Source of the DNA: a bacterium SCSIO 12827
Lineage (GTDB): Bacteria > Pseudomonadota > Alphaproteobacteria > Rhodospirillales > Casp-alpha2
DNA: 64,000 nt
Direction of reading: 5' to 3'
Assembly (NCBI GenBank): GCA_024397995.1
Contig: CP073746.1
Span: forward strand, 1 to 64,000
In this document: positions 47,465 through 55,489 of the stretch, in pieces
Layout of the letters: the number at the start of each line of letters is the position of its first letter
Numbering within the stretch: the stretch's first letter is position 1
Position numbers and translations under genes: made by a program
Notes under the pieces: generated by a model
What the model was told of the DNA's origin: nothing
Databases searched by the model: none
What the model saw: the letters and a program-made list of their open reading frames with translations, nothing else

Positions 47465-47715
47465 CGTGACCTCCTTTGCGTGGTCCCCGCAGGCATTCCC
47501 CGTCTCCGCCCCTCAATAGAGACGGCGCGCCGCGCCCGGGTCCCCGATTCCCGGAAAATCGTCACGCGAGCGGGGAAGCTTATACCGCGAAATGCTGACA
47601 GACAACTGACACATTAGAGAAAATTGATTGTTCCCAAGGGCTTCGCATATCGCCCCTGCTGGGGGGCTGCTGACCTTGCGATGCCCGCCCTCCGGCGCCT
47701 AAAAGGGGTGCCAAG

Positions 47716-48501
47716 ATGCGGCATTCTGGGCACTTATTTCGCCGGTGGACCGCGCAGGGCGCGGCCTTTCTTCTTCTGCTGTCGGTTGTCCCGGCAGCGG
47801 GCATGGCTGCGTCCGCGCCGGTTCGCGCGGCCGAAGCGGCGGAAGTGACCGGCCTGCGCCTGGGCCGCCATGCCGGTTTCCTGCGTCTGGTGTTTGATTT
47901 GACGGCGTCCCCCGGTTATGACGCCCGGGCCACGGGCCGCCGGACCTTCGAGATCAGCCTGCCGCACGCGGCCTTGCCACCCGAAGGCCACGCGGCGTTG
48001 GCGGATGACCCGCTCGCCCCCGATCTGATCGTCCGCCCGGCCAAGGGAGATGGGCCGCTCCGCTTTCAGGTGATCAGCCGCTTCGATGCCTTTATCCGCC
48101 GTGCCTTCATTCTCGATCCGCCCAGGGGCGGCGCATCACCGGGCAACGGCCCCTGGCGGCTGGTTCTCGACATCGTGCCGCGTCCGGGACAGCGAACCCC
48201 GGCCGAGGACGGCGGCCCGGTGCTGGCGGCGCTGCCGCCGCTTCACGGCATCGCCCCCGATGTAACCGGCGCGCCGCCGCGCCCGGCACCGTTGGCCGAG
48301 ACCCCCCCAGGCGTGCCCCCCGAAACACCCCCAGAAACGATGAATGCCCCCGGCCCAGCGCAGATCGAGGTTTCCTGGGCGCGGGCCAGCCGTATCCTGC
48401 GTGAACTGCAGGACCATCAGGCGCCCGAGGCGGACCTGCCGCCCGCGCCGCAACTGGTTTTGCCGCCCAAGTATCGCCGGCCGGTCGTACCGCTGCGGTG
48501 A
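47716..48501 (+). CDS. Secreted AMIN-domain-like protein
   Basis: This 261-residue product has an N-terminal signal sequence (about residues 12-35). VTGLRLGRHAGFLRLVFDLT, FEISLP and WRLVLDIVP resemble the paired strands of an AMIN domain (about 43-155), a module found in peptidoglycan amidases and secretins. The rest is proline-rich, with no catalytic domain. A role in localising something to the cell wall is inferred from the fold only. It precedes the fibre locus by 432 bases on the same strand. Confidence 0.6.
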   Translation: MRHSGHLFRRWTAQGAAFLLLLSVVPAAGMAASAPVRAAEAAEVTGLRLGRHAGFLRLVFDLTASPGYDARATGRRTFEISLPHAALPPEGHAALADDPLAPDLIVRPAKGDGPLRFQVISRFDAFIRRAFILDPPRGGASPGNGPWRLVLDIVPRPGQRTPAEDGGPVLAALPPLHGIAPDVTGAPPRPAPLAETPPGVPPETPPETMNAPGPAQIEVSWARASRILRELQDHQAPEADLPPAPQLVLPPKYRRPVVPLR

Positions 48502-48933
48502 TTCCGATGGGCCGGTGGGCTCGCATTCTGCGTCGCAGATCGGCAATGCCGAATAATTATGTCAACGCGACCGTGTGCCGATTGATACGGCCGGGCGGCG
48601 TGCGAAAAGACCTTCTGCACGGCATAACGCACGGAACAGTGCCGTTTACCGACCTTTCCACCGTCAAGAATAAGCCAAGTGATTCAATGGCTTTGTAAGC
48701 TTTATGTCAGCTACGCGTCAGGCTGGTGTCAGGGCCGTCTGGCATAAGACGTGCAACTTCGATTGCGCCGTTCAGGGAGCTTGGTGCTCTTGCCCCCGGG
48801 ACGGTTTTCTTGATGGGAAGGTCTTGGGCCAACATCCGCATCAATGCATCGGTCGCACGGCGGGCCAAACACGCCGGTGATTGAGTGTCGCGGATTTCCT
48901 CGAAACGAAGACGACTTTGCGGAGTGAATTAGA
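48502..48933 (+). other. Gap upstream of the fibre locus
   Basis: No credible gene is present in these 432 bases. The central feature is the Pho-box-like repeat array and -10-like hexamer at 48695-48748. Transcription from there would leave a leader of about 180 bases before the first subunit gene. Confidence 0.5.
48695..48748 (+). promoter_or_regulatory. Pho-box-like promoter of the fibre operon
   Basis: Half-sites GTAAG (48695-48699), GTCAG (48706-48710), GTCAG (48717-48721) and GTCAG (48728-48732) recur at exactly 11-bp steps. The -10-like CATAAG (48743-48748) begins after ten bases. Direct TGTCA-type repeats of 11-bp period replacing a -35 box are the known PhoB arrangement, as at E. coli phoA, where ten bases also separate the last half-site from the -10. 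Another OmpR-family regulator could use similar spacing. Confidence 0.6.
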
Positions 48934-49428
48934 ATGACCATAAACATGAAAAAAGTGACTGTGCTCGGCGCCGTCATGGCCGCCGCGTTGTATGCGGGCC
49001 AGGCTCAGGCCGCCAATTCCGTTTCTGCCGGCGCCAGTGTCGAAATCGCGGCTCCGATCTCCATCTCGCAGACGACGGCGCTTGCCTTCGGGAACATCGG
49101 CCCCAGCGGCACGGCCGGTACGGTGGCGATTTCCCTCGCCGGCGCGCAGAGCGTGACGGGCGGCGTGACGGCCCTTGGCGGCACGATTGCTGCCGGTGCT
49201 TTCTCCGTGACCGGCGCCAGCGGCGCTTCCTACAGCGTTACGGTTCCCGCGTCCGTCAGCCTGACCGGCCCGGGCACGGCGATGACCGCGACCCTGACCA
49301 ATGACGGCGGCGGTTCGCTCACGGGCGGCACCGACACCTTCAACGTTGGTGGCACGCTCTCGGTCGGCGCCAGCCAGGCCGCCGGCAGCTATTCGGGCAC
49401 CTACACGGTTTCCGTCAACTATCAGTAA
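48934..49428 (+). CDS. DUF4402-type fibre subunit (probable major pilin)
   Basis: This 164-residue secreted protein has a signal peptide (about 1-26, ending AQA). Next comes the DUF4402 pattern: ISISQTTALAFGNIGPSGTAG, a repeated VTGG motif and strand-rich Thr/Gly/Ser sequence. It ends in SGTYTVSVNYQ. DUF4402 proteins resemble fimbrial subunits. There are no cysteines in the mature part. It is the first gene of the operon and is followed by a strong stem-loop, which suggests it is made in excess as the major subunit. Confidence 0.85.
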   Translation: MTINMKKVTVLGAVMAAALYAGQAQAANSVSAGASVEIAAPISISQTTALAFGNIGPSGTAGTVAISLAGAQSVTGGVTALGGTIAAGAFSVTGASGASYSVTVPASVSLTGPGTAMTATLTNDGGGSLTGGTDTFNVGGTLSVGASQAAGSYSGTYTVSVNYQ

Positions 49429-49438
49429 TTCCGCAACG

Positions 49439-49476
49439 CATGGCCCGGTCCCGGCGCCAATCCGGGGCCGGCCATG
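49439..49476 (+). other. Strong stem-loop after the first subunit gene
   Basis: The arm 49439-49454 pairs with 49462-49476 to give 15 base pairs, with one bulged C (49446) and one G-U pair, closed by loop CGCCAAT. It starts ten bases after the stop codon and is not followed by a T-run. It is therefore more likely an mRNA 3'-end stabiliser or attenuator than a classical terminator. Confidence 0.7.
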
Positions 49477-49526
49477 TGTGCGCGAATGCTGGTTCTCGTT
49501 GATCCCGTGCTAGGTTGAAGGTCATC

Positions 49527-50048
49527 ATGACCACGCCACGCACCATTATAAGACGTTTGCACGCGGTCGCTCTTCTGGCAGCCGCGTTCATTCTGTCCGC
49601 TCCGCTGACCGATGGGTTGATGGCGCGGGTCGTTCCCGGCTGGGGCCAGGCCCAGGCGCAATCCGTCAATATCACGGAACGGCGCACCCTGCTGTTCGGC
49701 AAGGTCGCAACATCCAACATCCCCGGTACGGTCGTGATCACGCCGTCGGGCGGCAAATCAGTGACCGGCGGCGTCATCGACCTGGGCAAGAACCACCGTG
49801 AGGCCGAATTCCGCATCACCGGGCCGGACAATGCGCTGGTCATTGTGACCCTGCCGACCACGGCGACGCTTACCGGCGGCGGTGGCAGCGGCACGCTCAG
49901 CAATTTCACCATGAACCTGAGCAATCCCATCGATCTGGGGCGGCGCGGTCGCGTGGACATTTCCGTCGGCGCGACCCTGAGTCTGGGCACCAATCTGCCG
50001 GGTGCGGATTACAGCGGTTCATTCACCGTCTACGTGGACCCACAGTGA
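49527..50048 (+). CDS. DUF4402-type fibre subunit, second
   Basis: This 173-residue secreted protein has a long signal region (about 1-38) ending near QAQA. RTLLFGKVATSNIPGTVVI, SVTGGVIDLG, FRITGP and ADYSGSFTVYVDPQ follow the same pattern as the first subunit. ATG 49527 is preceded by AAGG. A TTG at 49515 is less likely. The stop overlaps a possible GTG/ATG of the next gene. Confidence 0.78.
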   Translation: MTTPRTIIRRLHAVALLAAAFILSAPLTDGLMARVVPGWGQAQAQSVNITERRTLLFGKVATSNIPGTVVITPSGGKSVTGGVIDLGKNHREAEFRITGPDNALVIVTLPTTATLTGGGGSGTLSNFTMNLSNPIDLGRRGRVDISVGATLSLGTNLPGADYSGSFTVYVDPQ

Positions 50049-50146
50049 TGGGTGGGCTTTCCGTCGGAGGCAAAGCAGGCGGCTTCGCAGGGCTGATTAT
50101 GCTATGCTGCGCCAACGCCATTCCCGGTCGAAGGTCCGATCAAAAA

Positions 50147-50836
50147 ATGACGGCGCGACGCAAATTGAAATTTTCCGGCCTGCGGCATGCCGCGGCCGCC
50201 CTGCTGGCCGGGCTCGCCCTGACCGCCCTGCCGGGTGTTGCGGGTTCCGCCGCCGCCGGTTCCAACATCTCGTCTCGTGTCACGGTCCAGATCGTCCGTC
50301 CCGCGGGCGTGATCGGACTGCAGGAACTGTCGAATGCGCAAGGCTTTCTGACGGCGCCGGACTCGGGCGGTGCCGATCCCTTGGCGCAGGCCGCCAGTCC
50401 CGTGCGGCGTGGGGCCGTTGCCCCGCCGTCATCGGGCGGCGCGCTGGCCGCGGCAATCGCCATTTCGGGTTTCCCCAACCAAAGCTTTTCGCTGACCCTG
50501 ACGGATTCCTTGGTGGTGGTGACCGATACCGGAGAACTGGTGGTCACGAATTTCGACCACAACGCGGGCAATAGCCCGACCATCGGCGGGGACGGCGCCG
50601 CGCAAATCGCCATCGGCGCCAAGTCGCAAAGCGGATCGCCGGCAACCCTGCAACAGTTGACGACCAACGCGGGCGGCCCGGCCCCCGGGGCAGACGGCGC
50701 CGCCGATCCTAATCTCGTTGCCGTGACCGTGCAGACGGCCGAGGGCCCGCAGATCATCCAAATTCAACGTCCGGACAACTTCGGTCCGACCATCTTCGGT
50801 GAAAAGTTTTTCACCGTTATGGTTTCCTATAACTGA
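50147..50836 (+). CDS. Fibre subunit-like secreted protein, third
   Basis: This 229-residue product has a clear signal peptide when started at ATG 50147 (basic RRKLK, then AAALLAGLALTALPG). It continues with VTVQIVRPAGVIGL, AAAIAISGFPNQSFSLTL and VVVTDTGELVVTNF, and ends FGEKFFTVMVSYN like the other subunits. It is larger and has a Gly/Pro/Ala-rich linker, so it may be an adaptor or tip subunit. Assignment rests on the C-terminal pattern and the context. GTG 50045 would couple it to the previous gene but would bury the signal peptide. Confidence 0.65.
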   Translation: MTARRKLKFSGLRHAAAALLAGLALTALPGVAGSAAAGSNISSRVTVQIVRPAGVIGLQELSNAQGFLTAPDSGGADPLAQAASPVRRGAVAPPSSGGALAAAIAISGFPNQSFSLTLTDSLVVVTDTGELVVTNFDHNAGNSPTIGGDGAAQIAIGAKSQSGSPATLQQLTTNAGGPAPGADGAADPNLVAVTVQTAEGPQIIQIQRPDNFGPTIFGEKFFTVMVSYN

Positions 50837-50902
50837 ATGTTCGGATAAACCTTGAGCACACGCGACGCGTTATACAAAACAATGGTTTAGGGGAGTGTCG
50901 GC

Positions 50903-51751
50903 ATGCGTCCAACCAGATTGATCCCGGGGATCGCCCTGGTGCTTATGATCGCCGGTTTGGCGGGCTATGCCTGTCCCGCGGCGGCGCAGGGATTCGGTGA
51001 CCTGGTCGTATCGCCGACCCGCGTCGAACTTGAGGGCCGGAACCGGTCCGCCACCGTCACGCTGACCAACCGGGGATCGGAAACGGCGCTGTTCCGGATT
51101 TCCCTGATCGCCATGGAAATGGATGAACAAGGCAGCCTGAAGGCCGTCGACCAACCGCCGGCCGGCATGATGACGGCGGAGGAATTGGTTCGTTATGCGC
51201 CGCGGCAGGTCGATATTCCGCCGGGCGGCACGCAGACGGTGCGCCTGATCCTGCGCAAACCGACGGAGCTGGCGGCGGGCGAGTACCGCTCGCACATGTT
51301 TTTCCGCGCCGTTCCGCCCGAGGATGCCGGTCGCGCCGTTGACGAAAAAGCCGGCCAAGGCGGGGTTTCCGTCAAGCTGACGCCGATCTTCGGGATCACC
51401 ATTCCGGTGATCGTCCGCCATGGGGATTTGGACCTCAAGGTCGCGATGTCGGATTTCGCCGTGGTGCCGGACAAGGAAAAGAAGAAGCTGACATTCAAGT
51501 TATCGCGCCAGGGCACAAAATCAGCCTATGGCGACGTGAAGGTCGAATACCTGCCTGCCGGTGGCGGCGCGCCGATTGTCGTGGGCGAGGTTACGCGCCT
51601 TGCGGTGTTCACGCCCAACACGGACAGAATGGTGGAGGTGCCGCTTGTCGTGCCTCCGGGAATTACCCTGGGCAAGGGGATGTTGAAGGTCCTCTATCGT
51701 CAAGTCGACGGAGACACGACACTGGCCGCGGGTGAAGTTACGCTACCATAA
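50903..51751 (+). CDS. Periplasmic fimbrial-chaperone-like protein
   Basis: This 282-residue protein has a signal peptide (about 1-28). Two immunoglobulin-like domains of PapD type follow: LVVSPTRVELEGRNRSATVTL, TNRGSETALFRI, PPGGTQTVRLILRK and EYRSHMFFRAVP in the first, and a second domain from about 175. Such chaperones complete subunit folds by donor-strand complementation. GGGGAG precedes the ATG. It is unusually long in the segment between the domains. Confidence 0.82.
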   Translation: MRPTRLIPGIALVLMIAGLAGYACPAAAQGFGDLVVSPTRVELEGRNRSATVTLTNRGSETALFRISLIAMEMDEQGSLKAVDQPPAGMMTAEELVRYAPRQVDIPPGGTQTVRLILRKPTELAAGEYRSHMFFRAVPPEDAGRAVDEKAGQGGVSVKLTPIFGITIPVIVRHGDLDLKVAMSDFAVVPDKEKKKLTFKLSRQGTKSAYGDVKVEYLPAGGGAPIVVGEVTRLAVFTPNTDRMVEVPLVVPPGITLGKGMLKVLYRQVDGDTTLAAGEVTLP

Positions 51752-51854
51752 TCAAGACGGCGGGTCCCCGGCGGGGGCGGCGCCAAGTCCCGGAAGCGAG
51801 GCAGACCGGCATGACGGAAACGCCGGCGGTAATGTTCCGCCTGGTGTCGCCGTT

Positions 51855-54698
51855 ATGAGCCGCTGTCTGCTGACCGTACGCAGAGGATGCTGGGCGGCGC
51901 TTGTTCTTGTCTGGGCGGCGTTCTGCCTGTCGGCGGGGGCGGTCTGGGCGCAAAGCGGCGACAACCGCGATCGCCTCAACCTGCGCGAACCCTTGATCCT
52001 GGAACTGCGGCTTGGCGACCTGCGGCTCAGCGACGGATTCCCGGCCCTTTTGTCCGGCTCATCCCTGGAACTGCCTCTGGGGGACCTTGCCCGGGCCCTC
52101 GATTTTCCCATTTCCGCCGATGCGCAGGCGGGTATCGCCGGGGGCTGGTTTCTTGCGGAAAACCGGCTGTTCTCCCTATCCCTGAGCCGCCGGGAAGTGA
52201 CCATCGAAGGCAGGTCACGGACCTTTGATCCAGCCCTGGTGCATGCCGCCGACGGGGACATCTACGTCGATGTGCGCCTGTTGTCGCAATGGTTTCCCAT
52301 CGACATTGCGTTCGATCTTCCGAACTTGACCACGACCCTGACCTCGCGGGAACCGTTGCCCATCGAATCCCGGCTGGCCCGGGAAGATGCGCGCGAACGG
52401 GCATTGCGCCAACGCGGCCCGGACCGCGACTATCCCAAGGAGAAGCAAACGCCGGGCCTGATCTCGGTCCCCCGCGCGGATGTTTATGTCCAGGGTTTGC
52501 GGGCGACCAATGGATCGCAGACCAAACGTTATTCCTATTCCTACAACATGACCGGCGCGGCCGATGTTGCCGGAACCAACGCCAGCGTGTTCGTCAGCGG
52601 CGAGAACGGTCAGGCCATATCCGACATCCGCACGACCTTCGAGCGCACGGACCTGGAGGGTCGTCTGGGTGAAAGCCTGCTGGGTGATCTGGGCGCCACG
52701 CAGATCAGGGGCGGCGACATCTATACCCCGCAGTTCGCGTTGACCACGCGCAGTCAGGTCACAAACGGTGCGACGATCACCAATTTTCCGGTCGGCGGCA
52801 CCCCCGATGAATTCGACCGCATCACCCTGACCGGGGACCTGCCGTTGGGTTGGGAAATGGAGGTTTACCGCAACGAAACCCTGATCGACTTCGCCGAGGC
52901 GCGGTCTGACGGGCGCTATGAATTCACCGACGTGCCGCTTCTGTTCGGGGTCAACGTGGTGCGCCTGGTGTTCTACGGGCCGCAAGGCCAGGTGCGCGAA
53001 GAAACCCGCCAGATCCGCGTCGGCCTCGACCAGATCAAGCCGGGTGAGGTCAAGTACGAGATTTCCGCCGGCCTGCACGACGACCGTCTGATCGCCAACC
53101 AGCGCGTATCGGGCACCGACAGCCGGCGCGACCAGGCGCGCATGCTGGCGCGGGTGCAGACGGGGCTCAGCAAAAATCTGTCGCTGGGCGGCAGCATTGT
53201 CGCCATTCCCCGCGATGACGGCGGCCGCGACACCTATGTCGGCACGACGCTGGCGACCTCGTTCGGCAACCTGTTCGGCAAGGTCGATCTGGTCGATCAG
53301 CAGGACGGCGGCTGGGCGACGCGGATGATGGCGCAGACCTCCATCCTTGGGTTTTCGACGATCCTGGAACACAACATCACGAAGAATTTCCTCAGCGAAC
53401 AGTTCACCGGCACGGGGGATTCCAAACTTAATTCTTCGACCACCTTGCGGGTGGACGGGGCGATTTCCGTGTTCGATCTGCCGCAGATGCCGGTCAGCCT
53501 GACCATTGATCATGACCGCTTCGTCAATGGTGACAAGACGACGACCCTGTCCAACCGCATGACGGTGCCCATCGGCCGCCTGTCGGTGACCCATACCCTG
53601 GATTATTCGCGGACCAAGACCTCGACGGGTGTGGACAAGTCGGCGTCGGGCACGTTTCTTTTGGGGGGTCGGGTCGGCGACGTGCGCCTGCGCGGCACGG
53701 TCGGCTACAAGGTGCTGCCGGAAACGGATTACGGCACCATGACCTTGACGGCGGACAAGCGCATTTCAAAGAACCTGGAAATCAGCCTGGGGCTTGAACG
53801 CTCGGCGCCGCCGGACATCGTCAACTCCGTGTCCTTCGGGCTCAACAGGCTGACCGAATGGTCGGCCTGGGGCCTGGATCTGGAATATTCCGACGACGCC
53901 GTGTTCCAGGCCCGGGTCAACATGGCCATGTCCTTCGGTGTCAATCCGGCGACGGGCCGGCCGCAGGTCACCGCGGACCGCATCGCCACCCAGGGGGCGT
54001 TGATGAGCCGCGTGTTCCTGGATCACAACGGCAACGGCGTGTTCGATGACGGCGACGCGCCGATGGAAGGGGTGCGGTTGGAAATCGACCGCGGCATTCA
54101 ACGCAACAAGACCGACGCCGACGGCTTCGTCTATATCACCTCGGTCACCCCCAACCGCAATCTGATGGTCAAGCTGGATGCCGACAGCCTGGGCGACCCG
54201 TTCCTGGTGCCGTCGAAAAAGGGCGTGTCGATCGTGGCCTATCCGGGCAGCACGGCGCGGGTCGACTTTCCCGTGGTCACGACGGGTGAAATCGACGGCA
54301 CCGTGTTCAAGGTCGAAGGCACCAAGGTGTTTCCCGTTTCCGGGGCCGAGGTTCAGATGCTCGATGCCGAGGGCAATGTGGTGCGCGAACTGCGTTCCGC
54401 CTTCGACGGCTTCTACCTGATGGAATTCGTGCCTCCGGGTGCCTACAGCCTGCGCATCAATCCGGAGCAGCTGACCAAGCTGGGTCTCGTCACCGAGGGC
54501 GTGCGCCGGGCGACGATCGAAGGTGACGGCACGGTGATCAGCGGCCAAGACTTCGTGCTGCGGGCGCAGGGTACGGACGCCCCGGCTGATGCGCCGGCGC
54601 CAAGCCCCGTGCCCGCACAAACCCCTGACCCGGCAGACCTGCCGCCGCCGCCGACGGCGGTGCCTGTCGTCCCCGTCACTCCGGCTCCGCCGCAATAG
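51855..54698 (+). CDS. Usher-like outer-membrane protein with Cna/SdrD-like domains
   Basis: This 947-residue product has a signal peptide (MSRCLLTVRRG, hydrophobic stretch, VWAQ), an N-terminal periplasmic domain and a long barrel-type region of about 480 residues. An early barrel stretch contains TLTGDLPLGWEMEVYRNE, YEFTDVPLLFGVNVVRLVFYG in part and GPQGQVREETRQI. These resemble the FimD/PapC usher signature regions. The C-terminal part has DHNGNGVFDDGDAPMEGV and a carboxypeptidase-regulatory-like repeat (SGAEVQMLDAEG, LMEFVPPGAYSLRI), then a Pro-rich tail. It is probably the secretion pore of the fibre system, but it is atypical. The frame is open back to GTG 51732. Confidence 0.75.
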   Translation: MSRCLLTVRRGCWAALVLVWAAFCLSAGAVWAQSGDNRDRLNLREPLILELRLGDLRLSDGFPALLSGSSLELPLGDLARALDFPISADAQAGIAGGWFLAENRLFSLSLSRREVTIEGRSRTFDPALVHAADGDIYVDVRLLSQWFPIDIAFDLPNLTTTLTSREPLPIESRLAREDARERALRQRGPDRDYPKEKQTPGLISVPRADVYVQGLRATNGSQTKRYSYSYNMTGAADVAGTNASVFVSGENGQAISDIRTTFERTDLEGRLGESLLGDLGATQIRGGDIYTPQFALTTRSQVTNGATITNFPVGGTPDEFDRITLTGDLPLGWEMEVYRNETLIDFAEARSDGRYEFTDVPLLFGVNVVRLVFYGPQGQVREETRQIRVGLDQIKPGEVKYEISAGLHDDRLIANQRVSGTDSRRDQARMLARVQTGLSKNLSLGGSIVAIPRDDGGRDTYVGTTLATSFGNLFGKVDLVDQQDGGWATRMMAQTSILGFSTILEHNITKNFLSEQFTGTGDSKLNSSTTLRVDGAISVFDLPQMPVSLTIDHDRFVNGDKTTTLSNRMTVPIGRLSVTHTLDYSRTKTSTGVDKSASGTFLLGGRVGDVRLRGTVGYKVLPETDYGTMTLTADKRISKNLEISLGLERSAPPDIVNSVSFGLNRLTEWSAWGLDLEYSDDAVFQARVNMAMSFGVNPATGRPQVTADRIATQGALMSRVFLDHNGNGVFDDGDAPMEGVRLEIDRGIQRNKTDADGFVYITSVTPNRNLMVKLDADSLGDPFLVPSKKGVSIVAYPGSTARVDFPVVTTGEIDGTVFKVEGTKVFPVSGAEVQMLDAEGNVVRELRSAFDGFYLMEFVPPGAYSLRINPEQLTKLGLVTEGVRRATIEGDGTVISGQDFVLRAQGTDAPADAPAPSPVPAQTPDPADLPPPPTAVPVVPVTPAPPQ

Positions 54699-54754
54699 TC
54701 CGGTAGAAGGGGGTTGGCAGGCTTCGCCCGCTGGGCTTAAGTGGCGGAACGCGT

Positions 54755-54769
54755 CGCCCGCAACGGGCG
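54755..54769 (+). terminator. Hairpin after the usher-like gene
   Basis: CGCCCG (54755-54760) and CGGGCG (54764-54769) form a six-pair stem with loop CAA, 57 bases after the usher-like stop. No T-run follows, so termination is uncertain. Confidence 0.3.
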
Positions 54770-54802
54770 GCCTTCAAAAAACGACTTAACGGGAGCCCAT
54801 CC

Positions 54803-55465
54803 ATGGCCATCCAACGCCACAACGTAACCTTTGACCGCCTGTCCGACGGCGTGCTGGCCAAATGGCGGGCGATCCCCCCCGCCATCGTGTCCGACATGAT
54901 GAACCGCACCCAATGCATGGCCGGGCGCATCAAACCGGTGAAAAAGGGCATGAGGGCCTGTGGCCAGGCGCGCACGGTGACCTGCATGGTCGGCGACAAT
55001 TCGGCGGCGCATTACGCCATCGGCCTGCTCAACCCGGGTGAGATCCTGGTCATCGACGCCGGCGGCTATGCCGACGTGGCAGTCTGGGGCGGAATCATGA
55101 CCCACGGCGCCGTCGCCAAGAAGGCGGGCGGCGTGGTTATCGACGGCGCCATGCGCGACGTCGCCGAAATCGCCGAAATGGGTCTGCCCGCGTTCTGTGC
55201 CGCCCATGTCCCCCAGGGGCCGCACAAGGGCTTCGGCGGCGTCATCGACGGCACCATTTCCTGCGGCGGGGCGGCGGTGTCGCCGGGCGACATCGTGATC
55301 GGCGACGATGACGGCGTGGCCGTGGTGCCGCTGGCCCGCGCCACGGAACTGCTGGTCGCCTCGATCCAGAAGATCGCCGATGAGGACGCGACCATCGCCC
55401 GCATCAAGGCCGGTGAAACCACGGCCCAGATGATGGGCCTGCCGGAACCGGAATTGTTGCCCTAA
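54803..55465 (+). CDS. RraA-family protein / HMG aldolase-like
   Basis: This 220-residue protein of the RraA/DlpA fold has AIVSDMMNRTQCM, LVIDAGGYADVAVWGGIMT in part, GGVVIDGAMRDVAEI, and GDDDGVAVVPLARATEL. Members include class II 4-hydroxy-4-methyl-2-oxoglutarate aldolases, and the Asp in GAMRD is the expected metal ligand. It may also be an RNase E regulator homologue, but the metabolic role is more likely next to the following PLP enzyme. Confidence 0.88.
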   Translation: MAIQRHNVTFDRLSDGVLAKWRAIPPAIVSDMMNRTQCMAGRIKPVKKGMRACGQARTVTCMVGDNSAAHYAIGLLNPGEILVIDAGGYADVAVWGGIMTHGAVAKKAGGVVIDGAMRDVAEIAEMGLPAFCAAHVPQGPHKGFGGVIDGTISCGGAAVSPGDIVIGDDDGVAVVPLARATELLVASIQKIADEDATIARIKAGETTAQMMGLPEPELLP

Positions 55466-55489
55466 AAATCCACAAGGACGCCTGCCGCC

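Noticed and set aside
48498-48698. A 66-codon frame in the gap before the fibre operon
   Set aside because: It has no ribosome-binding site or signal pattern and overlaps the regulatory repeats.
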